64,000 nucleotides of DNA from an uncultured Bacteroides sp. (GTDB lineage Bacteria > Bacteroidota > Bacteroidia > Bacteroidales > Bacteroidaceae), in the NCBI GenBank assembly GCA_958477465.1, contig CAUEFX010000004.1:73551-137550 (forward strand), read 5' to 3'. The notes below the pieces were generated by a model. It was not told where the DNA came from. It searched no databases and was given only the letters and a program-made list of their open reading frames with translations. The position numbers and the translations under genes were made by a program. Position 1 is the stretch's first letter. The number at the start of each line of letters is the position of its first letter. Of the stretch, positions 28,429-37,999 are shown one piece after another.

Positions 28429-30522
28429 CTATTTACAAACACCACTCTTTGCATGCGGGAAAGCAGACCGGAAAGTAGAAGCCGGCAAGCCCTGAGCGTT
28501 TACCAGATTTGCACGGGAAAACGGCTGCCAGGCATAACGAACATGGCGTGGATGTTTCACCCGGTCACTGTATACTTTCACCTGATTTCCAACCACTTCG
28601 GCTTTAGCCGGATAATACACTCCTTCCGTCTCGGCTATTTCAAACTCTCTGATCAGTTTCCCGTCAGCCGTACGCAACCCGTCGGCATAATCGAAAGTCA
28701 CATAAGCCGCCCCCTTCCGGAAATCCACACTACGGAACAAAGGTCCCGACGGAACAACCAGTTTCTTGTCATAAGTACGGTTTAATGCCCAACGCGCCAA
28801 CCGTTCACCCACGGGACGCTTGTTCTTGGGATGTACATCCAGTGAGTCGCCATAATCGCTCGATACCGCCATTCCCGTATGAGGAATCGCCTCCATCAGC
28901 CTCCGCTGACTATCGCGAAACCAAGGCCATGCCGGTCTGTCGATAGAAGACAGCTGTACATAGTAAAAAGGCAAATCCGGAGCATTCCAGTTCTCACGCC
29001 AGCTGCTCACCAACAACCGGAACAGTTTCTCATGCGCTTCATAATTATGGGCATTCGATTCCCCCTGATACCAGATAACCCCTTTTATAGGAAACTTATC
29101 CAACGCAAGGATTCCCGACTCAAACAGATAGCAGGGTTCATAAGGATGACGCTGTAACTTATCTGTTGTCAGTTTAATATTCAAGGCCGCACGTCCGTGT
29201 ACCCATTTCTGAACAAAATCATTCTTCAGCCAATCGCGCATAATAGCCGGGAATTCATATTCCAAGGCTTTACGACCGACCCACGCTTCCGTAGGCGAAC
29301 CGCCGATAGCATTGCAAATCAACCCGACAGGCACCTGCAAACTGTCCTGCAACATCTTCCCGAAATAATAGGCTACGGCTGAAAAATCCGCCACCGTCTT
29401 CGGAGAACACTCCACCCATTCGGCATCTGCATAATATTGCAAATGATTCAGCGAGTCCAACACGGAAGCATCCCATTTTACTGCATTCGTACGCCAACGG
29501 GCTTTCATATCGAACAAGCGGATACCCGCATTCCCACTCTGTGGAATATCGACCTTACCATCCACTCCCTCCTTCATCATAAATTCCATATTAGACTGCC
29601 CGGAGCAAAGCCATACTTCTCCCACCAGCACATTCTCGAAATGCAGCCGGCGTTTTCCGGTAGAGACGGTCAGCGAATGAGGACCTCCCGGCTGTAGCGG
29701 CTTCAAGCATACGGACCACTTGCCGTCTGCTCCCGTTTTTGCGCTTCGTGTCTGTCCGGCAATGCTGACGGTAACTTTTTCACCGGCATCGGCCACACCA
29801 TGAATATCCAACGGGCATCCACATTGCAACACCATATTGTCACTGTATATTTCCGGCAAACGCAGACCGCCATAATTTCCGGTAATGGCAGAACATGCAA
29901 TTCCTGCCAGAATACCCGCCCCCTCTGCCGTAGGATGCACCGCATCCGGCAACATGAAAGGATACCGATAAAGCGGTTCGTGAAAATCGATCAACTGCAC
30001 ACCGGCATATTCAGCAACAGCCTCAATGGCTTGCTGTATCTCTCCATGCCAATCGCGCGTACCGGATTCAAAGCGCGGATGACGATCGGCGATAGGAGTC
30101 GTCCGTGCTACCAAAATCCGCACATCGGGGTTTGCCACACGAAAAGAGTCGATCAAAGCCAAGTAGTCTCTGACAAAGAAATCCCGATAGTCGGGCCAAT
30201 CTCTCGAATCCGTATCATTAATGCCTAAATGAATGACAACAATATCCCCGGCAAAAGCCAACGCCTTTTGAAACTCTTCCTGCTTCATATAAGGACGGTG
30301 ACCCTTATTCAGCAAAGTCGCTCCGGGTTTTCCGAAATTGCCGACAACATACCCATCGCCCAGCATCCTCTGCAACTGGGCAGGATATGAATCTCTTTCC
30401 CTATTTTCAATTGTACTGCCATACGTAATACTATTTCCTACGCAGGCAACTTTCACTGGTGTTTTAGCCGATACCCCCCAACACAGCAAGAGAGATAAGG
30501 CTCCTAAGAATATCTTTTTCAT
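28429..30522 (-). CDS. nanS: Two-domain sialate O-acetylesterase
   Basis: Removes O-acetyl groups from sialic acids so that sialidase and lyase can act. Signal peptide about 1-19. The N-terminal SGNH/GDSL esterase domain (about 22-215) has GNSITYGS, GINDTDS and a DAVHPT block. A beta linker follows, then a second esterase domain (about 300-690) of the sialate O-acetylesterase type with CSGQSNMEF and IGGSPTEAW. This double layout matches esterases called NanS/EstA in gut Bacteroidetes. 697 residues, last gene of the nan cluster, exported. Confidence 0.88.
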   Translation of the reverse strand: MKKIFLGALSLLLCWGVSAKTPVKVACVGNSITYGSTIENRERDSYPAQLQRMLGDGYVVGNFGKPGATLLNKGHRPYMKQEEFQKALAFAGDIVVIHLGINDTDSRDWPDYRDFFVRDYLALIDSFRVANPDVRILVARTTPIADRHPRFESGTRDWHGEIQQAIEAVAEYAGVQLIDFHEPLYRYPFMLPDAVHPTAEGAGILAGIACSAITGNYGGLRLPEIYSDNMVLQCGCPLDIHGVADAGEKVTVSIAGQTRSAKTGADGKWSVCLKPLQPGGPHSLTVSTGKRRLHFENVLVGEVWLCSGQSNMEFMMKEGVDGKVDIPQSGNAGIRLFDMKARWRTNAVKWDASVLDSLNHLQYYADAEWVECSPKTVADFSAVAYYFGKMLQDSLQVPVGLICNAIGGSPTEAWVGRKALEYEFPAIMRDWLKNDFVQKWVHGRAALNIKLTTDKLQRHPYEPCYLFESGILALDKFPIKGVIWYQGESNAHNYEAHEKLFRLLVSSWRENWNAPDLPFYYVQLSSIDRPAWPWFRDSQRRLMEAIPHTGMAVSSDYGDSLDVHPKNKRPVGERLARWALNRTYDKKLVVPSGPLFRSVDFRKGAAYVTFDYADGLRTADGKLIREFEIAETEGVYYPAKAEVVGNQVKVYSDRVKHPRHVRYAWQPFSRANLVNAQGLPASTFRSAFPHAKSGVCK

Positions 30523-30544
30523 TTCTTCACTATATAAGGTTTTA

Positions 30545-31204
30545 CTATATATAAGGTTTTACAATCTCTACCCATTTCAAATACCCCTTCCCCAAAAGAT
30601 GGAGACCGTCATTGGTATATTCAACATTCATCTTACCGGTCTTCGGATCTACAAAGTGAGAATAAAGATCGATATATGTAAGTTTTTCCTTCTCCGCCAG
30701 CCGGATTAATCCTTCATTTATCTTCGCCACTTCTTCCCAATGCGCCGTATGCCCCCTGAACATACCATAATGGTCGCTTACCGGAAGCACACTTTGCAAA
30801 TACAATCTTGTTTTAGGAGAATCTCTTTTTATTTTGGCAGCAATCCTCCCGATGTGTCCGACAATGGTATCCGCCGGAGTTCCCCGGCTCACATCATTAA
30901 TACCGATCAGCAAAAATATCTTTGCCGGCTTTCCCTTTAAAACGGCATCCAGGCGGTCATAGACCCCCATACAGATATCCCCGCTAATCCCTCTGTTCTT
31001 GACATGCTTATTACAGAGCAGTTCCGCCCACTCCCCTCCATTCGTGATGCTGTTTCCCAAAAAGATAATGTCTTTCGAGGTGACCGGAAGTTCTTCAAAC
31101 AAGGTTGCCCGTTGATAATAGAACGTTGAATATTTCCGCTCCTGTGCATTGCCCGCCATCGTTACAAGCAACAATAAGATGAAAATCCATTTGTGCGCCA
31201 TCAT
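30545..31204 (-). CDS. SGNH/GDSL-family esterase, exported
   Basis: 219 residues with a signal peptide (about 1-21, WIFILLLLVTMAGNAQ). SGNH blocks: FLGNSITNGGEW (catalytic Ser), ISGDICMG, LIGINDVSRG and DGLHLLGKGY (catalytic Asp/His). Likely a second de-acetylase for sugars; the substrate is unknown. It lies 22 nt before nanS and 6 nt after the creatininase-like gene. A second ATG one codon in is equally possible as start. Confidence 0.82.
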   Translation of the reverse strand: MMAHKWIFILLLLVTMAGNAQERKYSTFYYQRATLFEELPVTSKDIIFLGNSITNGGEWAELLCNKHVKNRGISGDICMGVYDRLDAVLKGKPAKIFLLIGINDVSRGTPADTIVGHIGRIAAKIKRDSPKTRLYLQSVLPVSDHYGMFRGHTAHWEEVAKINEGLIRLAEKEKLTYIDLYSHFVDPKTGKMNVEYTNDGLHLLGKGYLKWVEIVKPYI

Positions 31205-31210
31205 ATTCTT

Positions 31211-31963
31211 TTAATAAGTAACAAGTTCGGCAAACAACTCTGCATACTTTTCCGCAACAGCTTCCGCATATTTTTTCCCCTTCTCAGCCGTAGCCAGTTT
31301 AGGGTTTCCGATTCCCGTATCATCCGACACCTTCTGCCAGTTACGGGGTATCCACGCAACCTTTTCCCGCAGAGACTTAATAGCAAACGGTCTGTATCGT
31401 CCCTCGCCGGCCTCCCCCAGATTTACCAATTCGGTATGATAATACATCATTACGGAAGTCTCCAACTCATCGGCGTGGTCACCCGGCTGATCAAAATAAT
31501 CTTTTGCGGGAAGTACGGCAAACCACTCGCTGCAGGCAATCAGAAAATCGGGATAATCCACAGACAAGTCCCGGATCATGTTCTTGAAATTATTTCCTCC
31601 ATGCCCGTTTACAATAACCATTTTACGGATACCCTGCGTATGAAGCGAAGCTACGATGTCCGTAAGGATTGCTTTCTGTGTTTCGTATCGGGCATGTATA
31701 CAGAACGGCAGTTCGCGCTGTCCGGGGTTTTGTGACCCCATCGTCACGGGAGGCATCACCATACAACGCACACCGTACAACCTTTTGGCCCGTTCGGCCG
31801 CATCGACTGCAACCGCATGAGACAATATGCAATCCGTCAGATAAGGTAAATGAAAGTTATGGGGCTCAGTGGCTCCCCAAGGAAGAATTACCAAATCGTA
31901 ATCCAAATTTTTCGTCTCTCCGTAGCATGATACGGACAAATCAATTTCTTTATTCATCGCCAT
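31211..31963 (-). CDS. Creatininase/creatinine amidohydrolase family metal enzyme
   Basis: 250 residues. The family's metal ligands are recognisable: Glu and His in LPWGATEPHNFHLPYLTD, His in IVNGHGGNNFKN, and the acidic HADELETS motif. Members include creatininase and deformylases or amidases acting on small amides. In a sialic acid locus, an amide of an amino-sugar or sialic acid derivative is a reasonable guess, but only a guess. There is no signal peptide if the start is MAMNKEIDL (31963); a longer in-frame start at 31999 adds hydrophobic residues that look spurious. Confidence 0.8.
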   Translation of the reverse strand: MAMNKEIDLSVSCYGETKNLDYDLVILPWGATEPHNFHLPYLTDCILSHAVAVDAAERAKRLYGVRCMVMPPVTMGSQNPGQRELPFCIHARYETQKAILTDIVASLHTQGIRKMVIVNGHGGNNFKNMIRDLSVDYPDFLIACSEWFAVLPAKDYFDQPGDHADELETSVMMYYHTELVNLGEAGEGRYRPFAIKSLREKVAWIPRNWQKVSDDTGIGNPKLATAEKGKKYAEAVAEKYAELFAELVTY

Positions 31964-32046
31964 TGTTATTATCAGATAAATCATTTCTACCGAATTCAAA
32001 ATGAAGAAACGGTACTCTCTTTCTTATAAAATTTCCGAAATCATTC

Positions 32047-34059
32047 TTATTTCAATTTCCTTTCAGGAGAATAAACCAACCCGTCGACAGCATGTTCACC
32101 ATCAAGCGTAACAAAAACAGCGGTAAACATCCATTTCACCAGACGCACCTGAGGAGTTTTAAATTCTCCTACCGGAAGTTTCAGCAACACCTTGTTCCAT
32201 CCCTTATTCAGATGCACCTTTATGGGTGGGCGAGCCGTGAAATTCTCATTTCCCAAGGGAATCTCATTATCCGCCACCGTATGAGCAGCCGTCCACACGG
32301 GAGGAAGCACTTCGGTGTCATTCAGCCAGATACGGCTACCTTTATAATCCCACTTGCCGGCAGGAGGAGGCAGATCCTTCTCTGAGCGCCCATAATTCTG
32401 AAACTCCGCCCATAGTCCAACATCCTGATTCTTGGGAGAATAAACCCAAGTGTATGCATACGCCGTATGGCTTTCTTCAGGTTCTTTATAGAAAGAAGGA
32501 ATCAGAGTTCCCCACACATGGCGCAGATAGATGCCTGCCCCGATGGCCTGCCGCACGTTGTACTCCTTTCCTTCGTATGTGTACCGGTCTTTCAGTCCGG
32601 CTTCGGGCGGAAACACCTGCTCCAGATTCCCTTGATTCGGGAAAGCATCCGTAATGTTCCATTTCACATTCGTCTGCTTCACATAAGCAAAAGGATATCC
32701 CTTGAAATGGCAGGCTTTGTGCCACAGCATTCTCTCTTCAAAACGGGCAAAGCTCTTGAACTCTTCCGAATCCTCTCCAGGAAGCACCGTGCCGTTCCGG
32801 TCGAAGTATTCAAATCCTCCTCCCCGCCACGAACGCTCGGCAAAAGCCAGCATACTGGGGTAAAAGGCATTCTCCCGGATGACATTTTCCTCAGGCACCA
32901 CTACCCTGTCTTGCCACACTGCCATGATGGCTCCGGCTATATCGTCACTTCCTTGCGGCCGGTTGTAAATACGGCTGTTGTATAAAGCTATTATATCGGC
33001 AAAGACATCAAAATGATTCAGATAATGAAACCTCGAATCGATGGCTGGAATCCCCTCCTGCGCCTTTCCACGGTAGCTCCAAAGGTGAGTCATGTCTATC
33101 TCTCCCAGTTTATAATTCCATCCCGGATTCCAGGAAATCACTTTCTTGCCTTTTGCACGGATATAGGCCACCATCTCCGGTGCAAACCGAGGGTTTGTAA
33201 AAGCTACTTCATCCGTACCGATGTGCAGATAAGGCACGTCAAAAGTCTCGCACACTTCATCCACCAGCAGTTTGAGTATTTTCATTCCCGCCTCACTCTG
33301 CATGTCGTGGCGAAAAGTACGCATAAAAGCAGCACTATGCCCCGGCATATCAAATTCGGGTATCAACAGCATGTGTCGCTGTTTACAATACTCCACCAAC
33401 TCTTTGGCTTCTTCCTGTGTATAAAATTTGCCGGGCATACGGGTTATGTTGCAACTGTCATTCAGCATCGGGAAGATCTTACTTTCAAGTCTCCACGCCT
33501 GATTTTCTGTCAAGTGCCAGTGAAACACATTAATCTTATAGCGGGAAAGGATGTCGATTTCCCGTTTCAATTCGTCCATAGAGATGTATCCTCTTCCTAC
33601 ATCCTGCATGAACCCACGTATGCGAAAAGCAGGCCAGTCCACAATCTCACACCCAGGAACGAAAGTCTTTCCTCCCCGATGCGATAACATTTGCCGCAGT
33701 GTCTGCACTCCCCAATAGGCTCCCCGTTCGGCAGTAGCCTCGATGGTGATCCTGTGCGGTTTCACAGTCAGGCGATAGGCCTCGTTTTCGTTTAACGGTA
33801 TATCTCCCAGCTTTTCAACCAAGCGGATTTCAATGACAGAAGAAGCCTTCCCGTCAACGGTTCCGCCGGCCTCAGCTACCAATGCCTCCAACTGCGGAAC
33901 AAGTATGGATGAAGACAAGCCCACCCGTCCGACACAGAACTTTCCACCATTCAGCTTCACCTGCTGCGGTTCGGGCAGGAAGTGAATATTGTCTGCCCAA
34001 AGCGTAGAAAATACGCAAAACAACAACAGGAATGCAAAGCCGCGTTTTATCTGTCTCAT
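32047..34059 (-). CDS. Beta-N-acetylhexosaminidase, GH20
   Basis: Exported exo-enzyme removing terminal GlcNAc or GalNAc. Signal peptide about 1-22. The N-terminal GH20b domain (about 25-140) leads into the barrel (FRIRGFMQDVGRGYI; NVFHWHLTENQAWRLE) with the catalytic Asp-Glu pair in HIGTDEVAF (about 283-284). A C-terminal beta domain completes 670 residues. Its ATG overlaps the sialidase stop by 4 nt (ATGA), so the two are translationally coupled. Exposing sialic acid or trimming after it is removed fits the locus. Confidence 0.93.
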   Translation of the reverse strand: MRQIKRGFAFLLLFCVFSTLWADNIHFLPEPQQVKLNGGKFCVGRVGLSSSILVPQLEALVAEAGGTVDGKASSVIEIRLVEKLGDIPLNENEAYRLTVKPHRITIEATAERGAYWGVQTLRQMLSHRGGKTFVPGCEIVDWPAFRIRGFMQDVGRGYISMDELKREIDILSRYKINVFHWHLTENQAWRLESKIFPMLNDSCNITRMPGKFYTQEEAKELVEYCKQRHMLLIPEFDMPGHSAAFMRTFRHDMQSEAGMKILKLLVDEVCETFDVPYLHIGTDEVAFTNPRFAPEMVAYIRAKGKKVISWNPGWNYKLGEIDMTHLWSYRGKAQEGIPAIDSRFHYLNHFDVFADIIALYNSRIYNRPQGSDDIAGAIMAVWQDRVVVPEENVIRENAFYPSMLAFAERSWRGGGFEYFDRNGTVLPGEDSEEFKSFARFEERMLWHKACHFKGYPFAYVKQTNVKWNITDAFPNQGNLEQVFPPEAGLKDRYTYEGKEYNVRQAIGAGIYLRHVWGTLIPSFYKEPEESHTAYAYTWVYSPKNQDVGLWAEFQNYGRSEKDLPPPAGKWDYKGSRIWLNDTEVLPPVWTAAHTVADNEIPLGNENFTARPPIKVHLNKGWNKVLLKLPVGEFKTPQVRLVKWMFTAVFVTLDGEHAVDGLVYSPERKLK

Positions 34060-35684
34060 TGAATGATATCTTTTATATTAATCTGCTGAAAAGTGATATG
34101 CGCCACGCTGCTTTCATACAGGATGCCGACCGTTTCGCTATCCACCAGTGTAAGGCAGGAGTATCCCCAGCCCTCTGCTTCATCTAGTAGCAACTGGTGT
34201 TGGGGCAACCAGGTCACTCCCCCGTCAAGGCTGGCTTTAATGGTAATGTGATTCCGTCCTTTTGTTGTATCCGGATTAGAAAACAACAGAATATCTCTAC
34301 CCAGTACATTATCCTTTGCCTCTACCTTTATGAGGCTTGCCATGCACACCGGTTCGCGCAAGGCACTCCGTGAGGAGACATGCTCCGTCCATGTCTCTCC
34401 CAAATCTTTTGTAACGGACACCGCACGGCTTCCTCCGCGATTGTCACGCATATTCAGCATCAATACGCCCGGTTCTACCTCCGCCACCTGTGCTTCGGTG
34501 GTATTGGTACGTGCATAATTGTGTATTTTCCAAGTCTTCCCCCGGTCTTTACTGTACATAATACCGGCATTGGGTACACGGGTAGCATCAATAAACTGGA
34601 TAGGAAACACCAGCGTACCGTCATGCATGGTGATGCCCCGCCCCGGTCCTTGCAGCAGGAAATACCAGGAAGGGTCTTTCACCTGCTCCGTGACGTTAAT
34701 GGGAGCCGACCAGGTTTTACCATCGTCCGTGCTCTTTGTCATCACCAATTGCGCCGTATGATTCATGTCCATTCCCGGATGCGAACTCCGCCACGCGCGT
34801 TTGTTGCCCATGCCGTGTGTCCATGCGGCAACAATCCATATTGTATTCGTCTCTGTATCTACCAGTATAGACGGGTCTCCCACTCCATTCTGGGCAGCTG
34901 GCAGTCCGCCGGATTCGCCAAAAGCCAAAGGCAAACGCATCTTTTCCCACGTCTTTCCACCGTCTGTGCTGCGACTCAAACCGACATCCACATGTTCCTG
35001 CAAATCAACACTGCTATTGTAGCGCACATCATAGACACCCAGCAGCGTACCTTTGTTGGTGGTTACCAGCCCGGGAATACGGAATGCAGCCGACTGATCG
35101 TCTCCGGCATGACGCACCCCCACCCCCATACGGTGTTCTATCTTTTCCGGAGAGACGATATTCAAAGGTGCCTTTTTACCATCGAGCATCACCGAGGCGA
35201 TGCTTGCCGTAACCTTAGCAGCGAGCGAAGTACCGGGTTTCATTTGCAGACTCACCCAAAAATAGTTGACCCCCGGAAACAGTTTTTGATTTCCTTTCAA
35301 CAGCACTTCATTCTTGATGTTATTCACTTGGGCTTTCTTCATTGAATAAGAAGGGTTGGCAGCCAGGGTCTTCCCCGGAGTGTGACTGGAGATATATTCG
35401 ACAGGCGCAAAATGCAGTTTGTCCTTGTCCTGCAACGCTTCCGTTCCACTGTAGTAGAGCTTCACCGATTGAATATCAGAGAGTCTCGTCCCTTCATTGA
35501 ATTTCAAGATTACATCGTCCAGCATCTTGCTCTCATTGGCATTCAGGTGTAAACGAAACAGGACGTTGTCTTGCCTTTCAATCAATACAGGGATACGCGT
35601 CTCCTGAATAAAAATAGTATCTGCTGCGTGTAGCACGGTGGACAAGAAACAGAAAAGTAAAGATAGAAGTGTGACCTTTTTCAT
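34056..35684 (-). CDS. nanH: Exo-alpha-sialidase, GH33
   Basis: Frees sialic acid from host glycans. Signal peptide about 1-20. An N-terminal beta-sandwich (about 21-185) precedes the six-bladed propeller. The arginine motif FRIPGL is at about 201-206, and Asp-boxes follow: STDGGKTWE, STDDGKTWS, SKDRGKTWK, TKDLGETWT and SLDGGVTWL. 542 residues. A -7 box TATCTTTG (35726-35719) lies in its own leader, so it may be transcribed separately from the genes upstream. Confidence 0.95.
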   Translation of the reverse strand: MKKVTLLSLLFCFLSTVLHAADTIFIQETRIPVLIERQDNVLFRLHLNANESKMLDDVILKFNEGTRLSDIQSVKLYYSGTEALQDKDKLHFAPVEYISSHTPGKTLAANPSYSMKKAQVNNIKNEVLLKGNQKLFPGVNYFWVSLQMKPGTSLAAKVTASIASVMLDGKKAPLNIVSPEKIEHRMGVGVRHAGDDQSAAFRIPGLVTTNKGTLLGVYDVRYNSSVDLQEHVDVGLSRSTDGGKTWEKMRLPLAFGESGGLPAAQNGVGDPSILVDTETNTIWIVAAWTHGMGNKRAWRSSHPGMDMNHTAQLVMTKSTDDGKTWSAPINVTEQVKDPSWYFLLQGPGRGITMHDGTLVFPIQFIDATRVPNAGIMYSKDRGKTWKIHNYARTNTTEAQVAEVEPGVLMLNMRDNRGGSRAVSVTKDLGETWTEHVSSRSALREPVCMASLIKVEAKDNVLGRDILLFSNPDTTKGRNHITIKASLDGGVTWLPQHQLLLDEAEGWGYSCLTLVDSETVGILYESSVAHITFQQINIKDIIQ

Positions 35685-35803
35685 GGTAATGAATAAAATG
35701 TATTAATGTTATTGAGAGCAAAGATAACATTTTTCATTTAGCAACGCTTAAATTAATGAAATAAATCAGTATATACTCGATAATTAATAAACATGAGTCA
35801 TTT

Positions 35804-35867
35804 AGAGACACACCATATAAAATAAAGGTGTGCTCTCTTCCTTTCCGAAAAGAGGAAAACACACCTT
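35804..35867 (-). terminator. Hairpin with alternative partners between nanQ and nanH
   Basis: GGTGTG at 35827-35832 can pair with CACACC at 35860-35865 (long terminator-like hairpin, with an inner TTCCTTT / AAAGAGGAA stem) or with CACACC at 35809-35814. The two folds exclude each other. On the minus strand the larger hairpin is followed by TTTATTTTATATGG, so it can end the nanQ transcript. Confidence 0.6.
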
Positions 35868-35898
35868 AGTCAAAAAAGATGTAGGGTTTCGTGTACGA

Positions 35899-36345
35899 TC
35901 AAAGTTTTACTTTAGCAATCAGCTTACGTATTTTCCCTTTTCCGATAATGGGAGCATGAGGATCTTCGGGGTACACAATCATAAATTGTCCCGGAAGCAG
36001 ATCGACAAAAACAGTAGGAGTATCTGCATAAAGTGCACAATCTCCCTCCTTTTCATAAGGTTTTGTCTCATCAGTCAAATCCTCAATGGCTTTCCAGCCG
36101 ATTCTTTCGGTTCCTTCCAGAAGGATATGTACGTCAATATAATCCCGATGCAACTCGAGTACTTGTTTGTCAGACGAGACACACTCCAGATTCACATTAT
36201 TGATAAAGAGATTATCTCCCTCTATCTCGATGCGTCCCAATTCGGCATGAAGCAAATCATGCGTTTTCACGTAATCAAAAAGCGTTTTGAACAATGGGTG
36301 CAGGCCCTCTACGCGCTGGCTGTTTTGCAAATTAGATACAATCAT
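35899..36345 (-). CDS. nanQ: YhcH/YjgK/YiaL family protein (NanQ-like sialic acid anomerase)
   Basis: A 148-residue cupin-like cytoplasmic protein. Metal-site histidines and acids are seen in ELHRDYIDVHILLEG and in the later YPEDPHAPII. E. coli YhcH, of the same family, is reported to open or interconvert sialic acid anomers (NanQ). Its place between nanT and nanH supports the same role here. The 293-nt leader to nanT contains the second 22-nt repeat array. Confidence 0.82.
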   Translation of the reverse strand: MIVSNLQNSQRVEGLHPLFKTLFDYVKTHDLLHAELGRIEIEGDNLFINNVNLECVSSDKQVLELHRDYIDVHILLEGTERIGWKAIEDLTDETKPYEKEGDCALYADTPTVFVDLLPGQFMIVYPEDPHAPIIGKGKIRKLIAKVKL

Positions 36346-36540
36346 AATTTTATTATCAATAAGTGGTATATAAACATTTTCCTGTCCTTATTTCATAATC
36401 AACCCTTATCGGCAAATTTCATATTAATATCATGCTTCAAAGATATCTTATATTATCGACATTGACAAAATAAGGCAATTAATTCTTCTTCAATAAAAAA
36501 GCACATTGGCTTGAAAATTCATTCCTTATCTGCTCTTCCC

Positions 36541-36627
36541 GAAAGATGCTATATCTTTTCCCGAAAGACGCTATATCTTTTTTTGAAAGACTTAAGTCTT
36601 TTTTTAAAAGATGCTATATGTTTTTTG
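36541..36627 (-). repeat. Four tandem mini-hairpin units (family copy 2)
   Basis: Read on the minus strand, units AAAAACATATAGCATCTTTT, then one 21-nt and two 22-nt relatives follow one another, with the same AAAAA(C/G)AT-N5-(A/G)TCTTT plan as the array at 13810. The second unit has the perfect palindrome AAAGACTTAAGTCTTT. On the plus strand it ends in TTTTTTGGGGG, as copy 1 ends in a G run. It begins about 12 nt after the nanT stop. The other bases between nanQ and nanT show no gene. Confidence 0.8.
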
Positions 36628-36638
36628 GGGGTTGATTA

Positions 36639-37874
36639 TTACTCCATGTTATCAGTTTTAGGTCTCAGGAAGTAGAGTTGTAAAGCCAATGCTATCAAAA
36701 CAATAGCGCTAAGCCATGCAAAGCCTAAACCTAAATTTCCACCATCCGTCCATCGTCCCAGCAGACTGGTAACAGCCGCTCCGGCAAATACCCCCGTCAT
36801 ATTCATTATCCCGTAAGCAGTGGCACGATATTTTGCTGATACGAACTGACACAGAATAGGCATATTGTTGGCATCAAAAATGCCGAAACCGATGCCAAAC
36901 AACAAACCGGCACCTACAATTCCTACTGTACTATGCCCAAAGCCCAACAACATCAGTGCCGGGATCGTCAGTCCCAAGCCAATGGCGCCGGTATAAACCC
37001 TGCCCCGAATATTCTTCAACACCCATCTGTCCGAAAGTATCCCCCCGAGCAATACACCAACAAAAGAAGACAAAGCAATAGTAATGGTCGACATCGGCCC
37101 TGCCTCGGCCATTGGAATATTCAAATTCTCGGCAAACAGTGTCGGCAACCAGTTCTTTGTAGCCCATCCCGGAAGACTGGGCGCTGCAAAATAAAACAGT
37201 ATCACCCAAAATGCAATATTACTAAACAACAGAGACACCCCCTTGAATATGGACGCTTTCTGTTTCGGCTCTTCCCGACGCAAACGTTCTACCTCAATAT
37301 GTTCTTTATTCTCACGCAGAAACAATACCAAAACCACAGCATAGACAATGCCGATAATACCAAACCAATGGAAAGCCGTATGCCAGGAATAAGCAGCCGC
37401 CACAGTTGCTCCAAAGCCACCGATAGCCTGCCCTGTATAGAGACCGGTCATGTGGATACCCACTGCCAAAGATCTCGATTTATCCTGATGCCAATCGGCA
37501 ATCAGCGAGAGTCCGGCAGGGATGTACAGTGCTTCGCTCACCCCCATCAAAGCGCGTAGCCAATATACCTGATTGAATGTTTCGGCATACCCCATACTAA
37601 AAGTAACAGCCGACCAGACAAAAAGACTTCCCACAATCAGCCACTTCCTGTTCAACCTGTCGGCAATCATACCGGCAACCGGGCTCATAAACCCATATAT
37701 CCAAAGAAACACAGCCATCAGACGGCCGAAATTGGTAGCCGATTGCAGTTCCGAAATATCCATTTGCATTGCATCTTTCATCGTCGAAAGCATCTGACGA
37801 TCCATGTAATTGAGCAATGCCACACCCCAAAGAAGAGCAACAACGATCCAAGGGTAAATTTTTGAGTTTTTCAT
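36639..37874 (-). CDS. nanT: MFS transporter, sialic acid permease
   Basis: 411 residues with about twelve hydrophobic segments; the N-terminus runs YPWIVVALLWGVALLNYMDR, which includes the NYMDRQ motif of the sugar-acid/organic-anion branch of the major facilitator superfamily. The loop 2-3 motif is GMIADRLNRKW. It moves free sialic acid from periplasm to cytoplasm, the step after NanO/NanU. B. fragilis uses an MFS carrier in the same nan setting. Specificity is inferred from context. Confidence 0.88.
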   Translation of the reverse strand: MKNSKIYPWIVVALLWGVALLNYMDRQMLSTMKDAMQMDISELQSATNFGRLMAVFLWIYGFMSPVAGMIADRLNRKWLIVGSLFVWSAVTFSMGYAETFNQVYWLRALMGVSEALYIPAGLSLIADWHQDKSRSLAVGIHMTGLYTGQAIGGFGATVAAAYSWHTAFHWFGIIGIVYAVVLVLFLRENKEHIEVERLRREEPKQKASIFKGVSLLFSNIAFWVILFYFAAPSLPGWATKNWLPTLFAENLNIPMAEAGPMSTITIALSSFVGVLLGGILSDRWVLKNIRGRVYTGAIGLGLTIPALMLLGFGHSTVGIVGAGLLFGIGFGIFDANNMPILCQFVSAKYRATAYGIMNMTGVFAGAAVTSLLGRWTDGGNLGLGFAWLSAIVLIALALQLYFLRPKTDNME

Positions 37875-37999
37875 GATTTTCTGTTCTTATTTTTAATTTA
37901 CGATATACACATCGCTACCAATAAAGCTAACTTTGGGCATACTTCGTCGAATACCGGTCCGAAAAAAATTAAGACTCCGGTACCGGTATCCATCAAATA

